Shown here piece after piece: positions 45,584 to 54,203 of a stretch of DNA of 64,000 nucleotides (the stretch's first letter is position 1; each line of letters starts with the position of its first letter). The DNA lies in assembly GCF_016584115.1 (NCBI RefSeq), contig NZ_NRSK01000010.1, positions 1 through 64,000 on the forward strand. Direction: 5' to 3'. The position numbers and the translations under genes were made by a program. Under the pieces are notes generated by a model. It had not been told where the DNA came from. It was given only the letters and a program-made list of their open reading frames with translations, and ran no database searches. Source of the stretch: Ectothiorhodospira mobilis. GTDB taxonomy: Bacteria > Pseudomonadota > Gammaproteobacteria > Ectothiorhodospirales > Ectothiorhodospiraceae.

Positions 45584-46405
45584 ATGCGTATTGTCAATTT
45601 CAACGCCAACGGCATCCGCTCCGCCGCCCGCAAGGGCTTCTTCCAGTGGCTCGAGGCCCAGGGGGCGGACGTGGTCTGCATCCAGGAGACCAAGGCCCAG
45701 GTGCACCAGTTGGAGGACGAGATCTTCCATCCCCGGGGCTACCACTGCACCTACTTCGACGCACAGAAGAAGGGCTACAGCGGCGTGGCTTTGTATTGCC
45801 GGCAGGAACCGGACGCGGTGATCACGGGGCTGGGTTCGGAGGATTTCGATCCGGAGGCCCGTTACCTGGAGGCCCGTTTCGGCGGACTCTCCGTGGCCTC
45901 GGTCTACGTGCCCTCCGGCTCCTCCGGGGAGCTCCGCCAGGCGGCCAAGTACCGCTTCCTGGACCGGTTCATGGAACACCTGCGCCAGGCCCGGGCCAGC
46001 GGCCGGGAGTACGTCCTCTGCGGGGACTGGAACATCGCCCATCGCCCCATCGACCTGCGCAACTGGCGCAGCAATCAGAAGCATTCCGGGTTCCTGCCGG
46101 AGGAACGGGCCTGGCTGGATACCCTCTTCGACGAGGTGGGCTGGGTGGATGCCTTCCGCCGCCTGGTGCAGGCGCCGGAGGAGTACACCTGGTGGTCCCA
46201 CCGGGGGCAGGCCTGGTCGAAAAACGTGGGATGGCGTCTAGACTATCAAGTGACCACCCCGGGGATGGCGCAGCGGGCCCGGACGGCCTTCGTGCACCGC
46301 GCGGACCGCTTTTCCGACCATGCCCCGGTGGTCATGGACTACGACGTTCCGGGGGGGGTGAGCCGGCCGCGGGGGGCTGGCAGCGCGGGGCACAATTCGC
46401 CTTAA
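45584..46405 (+). CDS. xthA: Exodeoxyribonuclease III
   Basis: This is an AP endonuclease and 3'-5' exonuclease for base excision repair. The 273-residue protein has the EEP-fold motifs FNANGIRSA, CIQETKAQ (metal Glu), CGDWNIAH (Asp, Asn) and FSDHAPVVMDY (catalytic His). It has a short glycine-rich tail beyond the usual end. The start at 45584 (MRIVNFNANG) is canonical. Confidence 0.93.
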   Translation: MRIVNFNANGIRSAARKGFFQWLEAQGADVVCIQETKAQVHQLEDEIFHPRGYHCTYFDAQKKGYSGVALYCRQEPDAVITGLGSEDFDPEARYLEARFGGLSVASVYVPSGSSGELRQAAKYRFLDRFMEHLRQARASGREYVLCGDWNIAHRPIDLRNWRSNQKHSGFLPEERAWLDTLFDEVGWVDAFRRLVQAPEEYTWWSHRGQAWSKNVGWRLDYQVTTPGMAQRARTAFVHRADRFSDHAPVVMDYDVPGGVSRPRGAGSAGHNSP

Positions 46406-46465
46406 CTGTTGGACCTGTGTTAAGTTTTTGCGTTCACGGAGGATGCTGCCCCATCTCCCGGGGCG

Positions 46466-46579
46466 GGCCGTTGCCGGCCGGGAAGGGATTCCGGGGCAAC
46501 GGCCAGGGGCCGTTTTCAGGCCCCCACGGGAGGGAGATGACGTCTCGATGAGGACCGGGGGCGGCGGTATCCCGCCCCC
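46466..46579 (+). promoter_or_regulatory. Structured leader with three hairpins upstream of the BCCT transporter gene
   Basis: Three stems lie in series before the gene: GGCCGTTGCC/GGCAACGGCC (46466-46504, 10 bp), GGGGCC/GGCCCC (46506-46524) and GGGGGCGG/CCGCCCCC (46557-46579). None is followed by a T-tract, and the last ends 16 bp before the GGAGG at 46596-46600. If the promoter lies in the AT-richer patch near 46402-46435, the leader would be about 150-190 nt. It is a candidate post-transcriptional control element; this is inference. Confidence 0.5.
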
Positions 46580-46604
46580 GTAGCCGCCCATACTCGGAGG
46601 ACCC

Positions 46605-48596
46605 ATGGCCGATCCCAACAAAGCGACGCCGGGGAAGCGACCCCGGATGCAGGTCAATCCGCCGGTCTTCATCGCATCGGCCGCGCTGATCCTGGTGCTG
46701 GTGATCTTCGCTGCCGCCTTCACCGATTTCGCCGGTACCGTATTCCAGGCCACCCAGTCCTGGATCGCGGACACCATGGGCTGGTTCTACGTCCTCTCGG
46801 TGGCGGGCTTCGTGGTCTTCATGATCGCCCTCGCCGTATCCTCCTACGGCAGCATCAAGCTGGGGCCCGATCACAGCCATCCCGACTACAGTTACCTCTC
46901 CTGGTTCGCCATGCTCTTCTCCGCCGGCATGGGCATCGGGCTCATGTTCTTCGGCGTGGCCGAGCCGGTGATGCACTACACTTCGCCCCCCACGGGGAAC
47001 GGCGAGACCGTGGAGGCGGCGCGTCAGGCCATGAGCATCACCTTCTTCCACTGGGGGGTGCACGCCTGGGCCATCTATGCCGTGGTGGCCGCCTCCCTGG
47101 CCTATTTTGCCTTCCGTCACGGTCTGCCCCTGACGGTGCGCTCGGCCCTCTATCCCCTGCTGGGGGACCGCATCCATGGGGGGATCGGCCACACGGTGGA
47201 CACCTTCGCCGTGCTGGGCACCCTCTTCGGCGTGGCCACCTCCCTGGGTCTTGGGGCGACACAGATCAACTCCGGTCTGAACTATCTCTTCGATGTCCCC
47301 AACGTGGTCTCGGTCCAGGTGGTGCTCATCGCCGTCATCACCGTCATGGCCACGGTCTCCGTGGTGCTGGGCCTGGACGGGGGCATCCGCCGGCTCTCGG
47401 AACTGAACATCCTGCTGGCGGTGGGTCTGCTGACCTTCGTGCTCATCTTCGGGCCCACGGTCTACCTGCTGCAGACGGTGGTGCAGAACACGGGGAACTA
47501 CATCTCCAATCTGTTCAGCATGACCTTTAATCTCTATGCCTACGAACCCACGGACTGGATCGGGGGCTGGACGTTGTTCTACTGGGGCTGGTGGATCGCC
47601 TGGGCCCCCTTCGTGGGCATGTTCATCGCCCGGGTCTCCCGGGGGCGCACCCTGCGGGAGTTCACCTTCGGCGTGCTGTTCGTGCCGGTGGGCTTCACCA
47701 TCATGTGGATGACCTTCTTCGGCAACACCGCGCTGCACATGATCATGGAGCAGGGGATCACGCAGCTGGCGGACGCGGTGGCCGCGGACACCTCGGTGGC
47801 CATCTTCCAGTTCTTCGAACAGATGCCCCTGTCCAGCATCACCGCCGTCGTGGCCACGCTCCTGGTGGTGACCTTCTTCGTCACCTCCTCCGACTCGGGA
47901 TCCCTGGTGGTGGACATCCTCACCTCCGGCGGCCGCGAGGACTCCCCCACCTGGCAGCGCATCTTCTGGGCCCTGCTGGAGGGGGTGGTGGCCGCCGTGC
48001 TGCTCATCGCCGGTGGCCTCTCGGCCCTGCAGACGGCCACCATCGCCAGCGCCCTGCCGTTCACCATCATCATGATCTTCATGGCCTGGGGGCTGCTCCG
48101 GGCGCTGCGTCTGGATCACCTCAAGAAGGTGACCCTGCTGGAGTCCCGGGTATCCCCGGTGACGCCCCATGCCCCGGTCTCCTGGCAGCGGCGGCTGCGC
48201 TCCATCGTGCACCAGCCCAAGCGCAATGAGGTGATGCGCTTCATCCAGGAGACGGTCAAGCCCGCCCTGGCCGCCGTGGCCGAGGAACTGCGCAAGCAGA
48301 AGCTGGATGCCCAGGTGGGGGAGGGTGAGGACGGCCGCTGCTGGGTGGAGGTGCGCCACGGTGAGGAGATCAACTTCTTCTATTCCGTGCGTCCCCGGGC
48401 CTACGAGCCGCCCAGCTTCGTCCTGCGGGACACCGGCGCCCGGCGCGCCGAAACCCTGAAGTATTTCCGTGCCGAGGTGCACCTGGGCGAGGGCGGCCAG
48501 GACTACGACGTCATGGGCTGGAGTCAGGAGGCCCTGATCAACGACGTGCTCGAGCACTACGAACGGCACATGCACTTCCTCGACGCCGTGCGTTGA
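46605..48596 (+). CDS. BCCT-family betaine/choline transporter (BetT-like)
   Basis: This sodium- or proton-coupled importer for glycine betaine, choline or related trimethylammonium solutes has 663 residues and 12 predicted helices. It has the family motif GMGIGLMFFGVAEPVMHY and the aromatic region FYWGWWIAWAPFVGMFIARVSRGRT. A cytoplasmic C-terminal domain of about 130 residues, as in BetT-type osmosensing carriers, follows helix 12. A GGAGG lies four bases from the ATG. It precedes a proVWX-type ABC transporter, so the block imports betaine by two routes. Confidence 0.93.
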   Translation: MADPNKATPGKRPRMQVNPPVFIASAALILVLVIFAAAFTDFAGTVFQATQSWIADTMGWFYVLSVAGFVVFMIALAVSSYGSIKLGPDHSHPDYSYLSWFAMLFSAGMGIGLMFFGVAEPVMHYTSPPTGNGETVEAARQAMSITFFHWGVHAWAIYAVVAASLAYFAFRHGLPLTVRSALYPLLGDRIHGGIGHTVDTFAVLGTLFGVATSLGLGATQINSGLNYLFDVPNVVSVQVVLIAVITVMATVSVVLGLDGGIRRLSELNILLAVGLLTFVLIFGPTVYLLQTVVQNTGNYISNLFSMTFNLYAYEPTDWIGGWTLFYWGWWIAWAPFVGMFIARVSRGRTLREFTFGVLFVPVGFTIMWMTFFGNTALHMIMEQGITQLADAVAADTSVAIFQFFEQMPLSSITAVVATLLVVTFFVTSSDSGSLVVDILTSGGREDSPTWQRIFWALLEGVVAAVLLIAGGLSALQTATIASALPFTIIMIFMAWGLLRALRLDHLKKVTLLESRVSPVTPHAPVSWQRRLRSIVHQPKRNEVMRFIQETVKPALAAVAEELRKQKLDAQVGEGEDGRCWVEVRHGEEINFFYSVRPRAYEPPSFVLRDTGARRAETLKYFRAEVHLGEGGQDYDVMGWSQEALINDVLEHYERHMHFLDAVR

Positions 48597-48617
48597 GCGT
48601 GCGATGAAACGAAGGTG

Positions 48618-48642
48618 CCGCGGCGGGCCCGGCCCGCCGCGG
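48618..48642. promoter_or_regulatory. Perfect 12-bp-arm palindrome between the BCCT gene and proV
   Basis: CCGCGGCGGGCC (48618-48629) and GGCCCGCCGCGG (48631-48642) flank a single C. It lies 21 bp after the BCCT gene stop and 50 bp before the proV start. Without a T-tract it may slow or partly end transcription, or act as a DNA site. Confidence 0.5.
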
Positions 48643-48691
48643 TGTGGACCATCACCCATACGGGGCCGCAAAGGCCCGGGCAGGACAGAAC

Positions 48692-49966
48692 TTGCAACCG
48701 AAAATCCAGGTCAAGAATGTCACCAAGATCTTCGGGGACCATCCCGAGCAGGCCTTCGAGCTCCTGGAACAGGGGCTGGGCCGCAAGGAGATCCAGCAGC
48801 GCACGGGACAGACCGTGGGCATCCACGACGTGAACTTCGATGTGGACCAGGGGGAGATCCTGGTGGTGATGGGGCTCAGCGGCTGTGGCAAGTCCACCCT
48901 CATCCGCTGCCTCAACCGGCTCATCGAACCCTCCGGCGGTCAGGTGCTGATCGATGGCGAGGATATCCTCCAGTTGAGTCAGAAGGACCTGCTGGAGCGG
49001 CGCCGGCGCAAGTTCGGCATGGTCTTCCAGAACTTCGCCCTGTTCCCCCACCGCAGCATCGTGGACAACACCGCCTTCGGCCTGGAGATCCGGGGCACCA
49101 CCCGGGATGAGCGCCACGGGAAGGCCCTGGAGGCCCTGAAGCTGGTGGGTCTGGATGGCTGGGAGAACGCCTATCCCTCGCAGCTTTCCGGCGGCATGCA
49201 GCAGCGCGTGGGGCTGGCCCGGGCCCTGGCGGCGGACCCGGACATCCTGCTCATGGACGAGGCCTTCAGCGCCCTGGACCCCCTCATCCGCCGCGACATG
49301 CAGAACGAACTCCTGAACCTGCAGGCGCGGATGAAGAAGACCATCGTCTTCATCACCCACGACCTGGACGAGGCCCTGCGCCTGGGGGACCGGATTGTGC
49401 TCATGAAGGATGGCTACGTGGTGCAGATCGGCTCCCCCGAGGAGATCCTCAGTTCCCCCGCCAGCCGCTATGTGGAGCGCTTCGTGGAGGACGTGGACAA
49501 GACCCAGGTGCTCACCGCCGGGGCCATCATGCGCGACGCCCCGGTGCTGGCCTCCCCCAAGGACGGCCCCCGCACCGCCCTGCGGCGCATGGAGCAGGAG
49601 AGCTTCTACTGCTCCTTCGTGGTGCAGCGGGACGGCACCCTGGAGGGCTATATCTGGGCCGATGACGCCGCCGAGGCCATCAAGCGCAAGGAAAAGACCA
49701 TCGAGGGCCTGATCCAGCGGGACCATCAGCCGGTGAAGCCCGACGAGCCCATCAGCACGCTGATCCAGATGCTGGCGGACACCCGCATCCCCGTGCCGGT
49801 GGTGGACGACCAGGGCCGGCTCGTGGGCACCGTCGTCAAGAGCAATGTCCTGGCCGCCCTGGCCGATAATCAGCCGGACCGGGAGGGGCAGGAGGATGAC
49901 ACCGCCGACGGAGAAGGCGGCGGGGACGAAAAGGCGCCGGCGGAATCCGCCGCCCCCGCCCCCTGA
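48692..49966 (+). CDS. proV: Glycine betaine ABC transporter ATP-binding protein
   Basis: This is the ATPase of a ProVWX/OpuA-type osmolyte importer. It has Walker A GLSGCGKST, the signature LSGGMQQR, Walker B ILLMDEAFSALD, the H-loop ITHDLDEA, and two CBS domains in the C-terminal third (about 275-400), which sense ionic strength in OpuA. A long acidic tail follows. I chose the TTG at 48692, preceded by AGGACA; a GTG at 48644 directly abuts a palindrome and has no ribosome site. proW and proX follow. Confidence 0.93.
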   Translation: MQPKIQVKNVTKIFGDHPEQAFELLEQGLGRKEIQQRTGQTVGIHDVNFDVDQGEILVVMGLSGCGKSTLIRCLNRLIEPSGGQVLIDGEDILQLSQKDLLERRRRKFGMVFQNFALFPHRSIVDNTAFGLEIRGTTRDERHGKALEALKLVGLDGWENAYPSQLSGGMQQRVGLARALAADPDILLMDEAFSALDPLIRRDMQNELLNLQARMKKTIVFITHDLDEALRLGDRIVLMKDGYVVQIGSPEEILSSPASRYVERFVEDVDKTQVLTAGAIMRDAPVLASPKDGPRTALRRMEQESFYCSFVVQRDGTLEGYIWADDAAEAIKRKEKTIEGLIQRDHQPVKPDEPISTLIQMLADTRIPVPVVDDQGRLVGTVVKSNVLAALADNQPDREGQEDDTADGEGGGDEKAPAESAAPAP

Positions 49967-50053
49967 GCCCACGGCCATGCGGCGGCGTGCGTCTTTGGCC
50001 CGTGGCCGGGACGGGCGCCGTAACCCATCGATACCAGTGCGGATGAACCTACC

Positions 50054-50905
50054 ATGAGTCAGGATTTTCCCTTCGTCGGCAAGTTTCCCCTGTCCGACTA
50101 CATCGACGCCGGCCTGGACTGGATGACCCAGGCCTTCTCCGGGGTCACCCGGGGCATCAGCACCGTCCTTGGCGGCGGCGTGGAGACCGTGGTGGCGGTC
50201 CTCAGCTTTCCGCCCCCCTGGGTGGTCATTCTCCTCATCGCGGCCCTGGCCTGGTGGATTGCCGGGCGGCGCGTGGGCATCGGCACCGCCGTGGGGCTTT
50301 TGTTCCTGTGGAACCTGCAACTCTGGGATGCCACCATCGAGACCCTCACCCTGGTGCTCTTCGCCACCGCGGTGGCGGTGATCCTGGCCCTGCCCCTGGG
50401 GATCCTGGGCGGGCTCTCCGACGGGTTCAAACGGCTCATCATGCCCATCCTGGACCTGATGCAGACCATGCCCGCCTTCGTCTACCTGATCCCCGCCATT
50501 CCCTTCTTCGGCCTCGGGCAGGTCTCGGCCATGTTTGCCACGGTGATCTTCTCCATGCCCCCGGCCATCCGTCTCACCATCCTGGGCATCCGCCAGGTGC
50601 CCGGCGAACTGGTGGAGGCCTCCGACGCCTTCGGGGCCAACTGGTGGCAGAAGCTCTTCAAGGTCCAGCTGCCCCTGGCGGTGCCCACCATCATGGCGGG
50701 CATCAACCAGACCATCATGCTGGCCCTGTCCATGGTGGTGATCGCCGCCATGATCGGTGCCGGTGGCCTGGGCAGCGAGGTCTGGCGCGCCATCCAGCGT
50801 CTGCAGCCGGGGGATGGCTTCGAGGCGGGGATCGCCATCGTGATCCTGGCCATGATCCTCGACCGCGTCACCCAGCGGATCGGGCAGCAACGCAAGCAGC
50901 AGTGA
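50054..50905 (+). CDS. proW: Glycine betaine ABC transporter permease
   Basis: This is the permease of the betaine importer, with 283 residues and about six or seven helices. It carries the EAA-type loop GELVEASDAFGANWWQKLFKVQLPLAVPTIMAG that contacts the ATPase, and the ProW-like DLMQTMPAFVYLIPAIPFFGLG segment. It is 87 bp after proV and 29 bp before proX. Confidence 0.94.
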   Translation: MSQDFPFVGKFPLSDYIDAGLDWMTQAFSGVTRGISTVLGGGVETVVAVLSFPPPWVVILLIAALAWWIAGRRVGIGTAVGLLFLWNLQLWDATIETLTLVLFATAVAVILALPLGILGGLSDGFKRLIMPILDLMQTMPAFVYLIPAIPFFGLGQVSAMFATVIFSMPPAIRLTILGIRQVPGELVEASDAFGANWWQKLFKVQLPLAVPTIMAGINQTIMLALSMVVIAAMIGAGGLGSEVWRAIQRLQPGDGFEAGIAIVILAMILDRVTQRIGQQRKQQ

Positions 50906-50934
50906 CACCCTCAACCCAGAAGGGAGAGAGACCC

Positions 50935-51801
50935 ATGAAAAGACGAATGAACACGACCCTGAGCCGGCTCACCGGGATGTGCATGGCCCTGGCCGTGGCC
51001 TGTGTGCCTGCGGGCGCCCTGGCCGCCGACAAGGGCCGCATCGAACTGCCCTATGTGGAATGGTCCAGTGAGGTGGCCAGCACCAACGTGATCCGCGTGG
51101 TGCTGGAAGAGGCGGGCTACGACGTGCGCCTCACCTCCGTCAGCGCCGCTGCCATGTGGCAGTCCGTGGCCACTGGCGACCAGGACGCCTTCGTAGCCGC
51201 CTGGCTGCCCACCACCCACGGCCACTACCTGGAGCGTGTGCAGGAAGATGTGCAGGATCTGGGTGCGAACCTGGAGGGGACCCGTATCGGCCTGGTGGTG
51301 CCCGAATACGTGGATATCGACTCCATCGATGAGCTCCAGGAGCATGCCGACCGCTTCGGCAACCAGATCATCGGCATCGACCCCGGCGCCGGCATCATGA
51401 GCACCACGGAGAAGGCCATCGAGGAATACGGCATGGACGACATGCGGCTGGTGGAAGGCTCCGGCGCCACCATGACCAGCGTCCTGTCCAACGCCATCCG
51501 CACGAAGGACTGGGTGGTGGTCACCGGCTGGACCCCCCACTGGAAGTTCGCCCGCTGGGACCTGAAGTACCTGGAGGACCCCAAGGGCATCTACGGCAGT
51601 GAGGAGACCATCCACACCATCGTGCGCAAGGGCCTGAAGGAAGACATGCCCGAGGCCTATGCCATCCTGGACAACTTCCACTGGACCCCGGAGCAGATGG
51701 CCGAGGTGATGGTGATGAACCAGGAGGGCGGCGATCCCTACGAGAACGCCCAGCGCTGGGTCGAGGAGAACCGCGACCTGGTGGAGACCTGGCTCCCCTG
51801 A
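50935..51801 (+). CDS. proX: Glycine betaine-binding periplasmic protein (OpuAC/ProX-type)
   Basis: This is the substrate-binding protein of the ABC importer, with 288 residues. It has a signal peptide ending at ALAADKG and the OpuAC fold, with tryptophans placed for a cation-binding box (YVEWSSEVAST, AAWLPTTHGHY and VTGWTPHWKF). The ATG at 50935 follows AGGGAGAGA. It is the third gene of proVWX. Confidence 0.94.
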   Translation: MKRRMNTTLSRLTGMCMALAVACVPAGALAADKGRIELPYVEWSSEVASTNVIRVVLEEAGYDVRLTSVSAAAMWQSVATGDQDAFVAAWLPTTHGHYLERVQEDVQDLGANLEGTRIGLVVPEYVDIDSIDELQEHADRFGNQIIGIDPGAGIMSTTEKAIEEYGMDDMRLVEGSGATMTSVLSNAIRTKDWVVVTGWTPHWKFARWDLKYLEDPKGIYGSEETIHTIVRKGLKEDMPEAYAILDNFHWTPEQMAEVMVMNQEGGDPYENAQRWVEENRDLVETWLP

Positions 51802-52001
51802 GCCTGTCCGGCGGTCCTTCCCTGAGCGGGTAGGGCCGCCCGGCCGTGGCCTTCGGCCGCGGCCATGAAGGACAGTCCGAGGACAGGGACGGTGTCCGTT
51901 TGCAGCAAGCCCAAGAACCCGGGACCCGGCGCCGCGGGGCCACGCCAAGGCCTTCGCGGTGCCTTCCCGTTCCGCAACCCATCCATTCAGGACAAGAAAA
52001 C

Positions 52002-53042
52002 ATGAACCGCAAGACCTTGATCGCCTCCGCCGTCGGCGCCGCCCTGGCGCTGCCGGCCACCGCCCTGGCCCAGGGCGTCAACTTCGACTTCTACGGCTCC
52101 GCCCGCGTGCAGGTGGAGTCCGTCAGCCCTGACAAGGACGAGGTGCTGGATTCCTACACCGGCGTGCGCGACGCCTACTCCCGCATCGGCTTCAACGCCG
52201 ACTACGCCCTCACCGACGGCCTCACCCTCATCGGCAAGCTGGAACTGCCCATGGATCTGGCCAACAAGAAGATCCAGGATCCCTGGGATCAGGACGTGGG
52301 CGAAGAAGATGGTCAGAGCCGTGACGTGCGCGTGGCCAAGATCGGCGTGCAGGGGGATATCGGGACCCTCACCGTGGGGCAGATGTGGATGCCCTACTAC
52401 AACGCCATCGCCTACCCGGTGGACATGTTCAGCACCTACTACAGTGGCTTCGCCACGCAGACCGTGTTCCGTCGCCAGGACACCATCGCCTACTACAGCC
52501 CGGACATGAACGGCTTCTCCGTGGGCTTTGCCTGGAGCGCGGATAACGGTGCGGAGGATGGCAATGGCGATGAGGACGACCGCCTGCAGCTCACCGGTTC
52601 CTACAGCTTCGGCGACACCACCCTGGCCGTGGGTATGGATGAGCTGGGTGGTCAACATGATGAACAGAGCATCGGCCTGTCCGCCCGGCACACCATGGGC
52701 GATCTGTACCTGGGGGCCAAGTACGAACGTTATTACAATGATGCTCCGGATGCAGATGCTTCCTTCTTTAAGGATGGGGACACCGCCATGAACCTCTACG
52801 CCGGTTACACCCTGGGCAAGAACACCTTCAAGGTGATGCTGGCGGATGTGGATACCTACGGCGAGAACATCTATCACCTGGGCTATGACTACCAGATGAC
52901 CTCCGACCTGAAGCTCTTCGCCGAGTACTACTCCGAGGAGGAGACCGCCGCCATCACCACCGAACGGGGTGGCCTGGAGGAAACGGCCTGGGCTGCCGAC
53001 GGCGGCCAGGTCTTCGCCGCCGGGGTGCGCTACGACTTCTGA
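52002..53042 (+). CDS. Gram-negative general porin
   Basis: This outer-membrane beta-barrel porin has 346 residues. A signal peptide ends in ALAQG, followed by alternating strands typical of the porin_4 group (FDFYGSARVQVESV, TLTVGQMWMPYYNA, IAYYSPDMNGFSVGFAW). The last residues YDF supply the C-terminal Phe recognised by the Bam complex. The sequence is strongly acidic, as in halophile surface proteins. AGGA at 51989-51992 sets the start. It follows proX by 200 bp and probably has its own promoter. Confidence 0.9.
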   Translation: MNRKTLIASAVGAALALPATALAQGVNFDFYGSARVQVESVSPDKDEVLDSYTGVRDAYSRIGFNADYALTDGLTLIGKLELPMDLANKKIQDPWDQDVGEEDGQSRDVRVAKIGVQGDIGTLTVGQMWMPYYNAIAYPVDMFSTYYSGFATQTVFRRQDTIAYYSPDMNGFSVGFAWSADNGAEDGNGDEDDRLQLTGSYSFGDTTLAVGMDELGGQHDEQSIGLSARHTMGDLYLGAKYERYYNDAPDADASFFKDGDTAMNLYAGYTLGKNTFKVMLADVDTYGENIYHLGYDYQMTSDLKLFAEYYSEEETAAITTERGGLEETAWAADGGQVFAAGVRYDF

Positions 53043-53097
53043 TCAAAGCCGCATCCGGCATGCGTCCCGCCCTCCCCTGGGGGCGGGCGCAGCACCA

Positions 53098-53124
53098 GGG
53101 GGCCTGCGGGCCCCCTTCTCGTTT
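53098..53124 (+). terminator. Probable terminator after the porin gene
   Basis: GGGGGCC (53098-53104) and GGCCCCC (53109-53115) form a 7-bp stem with a TGCG loop, followed by the T-rich TTCTCGTTT. It lies 56 bp after the stop; a further GC-rich stem precedes it. Confidence 0.55.
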
Positions 53125-53217
53125 CGGGGCCGCCGTCCCGGGGCCGCCTTTACCCCCATCCCCCCTTTCACTATCCTGTGAGGTTCGCGTTCCCGCCCCC
53201 ACAGGCAATCCCGCATC

Positions 53218-54111
53218 ATGGCCCACATCCTCGGCATCGGCGTCGCCACGCTGGACATCATCAACATCGTCGACCACTATCCGGCCGAGGATGAGGAGAT
53301 GCGCGCCCTGGAGCAGCGGGTCTGCCCGGGCGGCAACACCGCCAACACCCTCCACGTCCTGCGCCAGCTGGGCCACCGCTGCGACCTGGCGGCCACCCTG
53401 GCGGATGAGCCGGACGGGGACCGCCTGCAGAGCCTGCTGGCGGACCGGGGCATCGGCGTGGATACCTGCCGCCGCCGGGCCGGGCGCACCCCCACCTCCT
53501 ATATCACCCTGAACGCCGCCAGCGGCTCGCGCACCATCGTCCACCATCGGGACCTGCCGGAACTGGATGCCGGCCACGTGGCCCGGCTCCCCCTGGACCG
53601 CTACCAGTGGGTGCACCTGCAGGCCCGGGATCCGCACACCACCAGCCGCATGCTCCAGACCCTGCGCCAGCACACCGGGCAGTGCCCCATCTCCCTGGAG
53701 GTGGAGAAGGACCGGGAGGGGGTGGACATGCTCTTCGGCCAGCCGGAGGTGATCTTCTTCTCCCGGCCGTTTGTCCAGGGGCGGGGCTTCGACGACCCGG
53801 AACCCTTCCTGAAGGGGGTGCACAAGCGGGTCCCCGGGGCGGTGCTGGTGTGCACCTGGGGGGAGGCGGGGGCCTGGGTCTGGGCCAGCCGCGACGGCCT
53901 CTACCACGCCCCGGCCTGGACCCCGCCCCGGGTGGTGGACACCCTGGCGGCGGGGGATACCTTCAACGCCGGCTTCATCCATGCCCTGGTGGGCGGGGGC
54001 AGCGTCCCCGACGCCCTGGCGGCCGCCACCCGCCTGGCGGGGCACAAGGTGGGAAGGCAAGGCCTGGACGGTCTGAACGCCTCCCTCCTGGAGCCGGAGC
54101 CCGAGGGCTGA
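53218..54111 (+). CDS. PfkB-family carbohydrate kinase, ketohexokinase-like
   Basis: This 297-residue ribokinase-fold kinase has GGNTANTLHVLRQLG near the N-terminus and the catalytic motif DTLAAGDTFNAGF near the C-terminus. The pattern is closer to ketohexokinase and sulfofructose-kinase relatives than to the fructokinase-like kinase at 27.7 kb. The sugar substrate is not known. It stands alone between the porin and mnmG. Confidence 0.8.
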   Translation: MAHILGIGVATLDIINIVDHYPAEDEEMRALEQRVCPGGNTANTLHVLRQLGHRCDLAATLADEPDGDRLQSLLADRGIGVDTCRRRAGRTPTSYITLNAASGSRTIVHHRDLPELDAGHVARLPLDRYQWVHLQARDPHTTSRMLQTLRQHTGQCPISLEVEKDREGVDMLFGQPEVIFFSRPFVQGRGFDDPEPFLKGVHKRVPGAVLVCTWGEAGAWVWASRDGLYHAPAWTPPRVVDTLAAGDTFNAGFIHALVGGGSVPDALAAATRLAGHKVGRQGLDGLNASLLEPEPEG

Positions 54112-54203
54112 GGCGACCCCCGCTCCGGGCGCCCAGGGTGCGGCGGCGGCCGCACCGGCAACGGGCTACACTGTGACAACATCCCCCTGATCCACCGGAC
54201 ATC

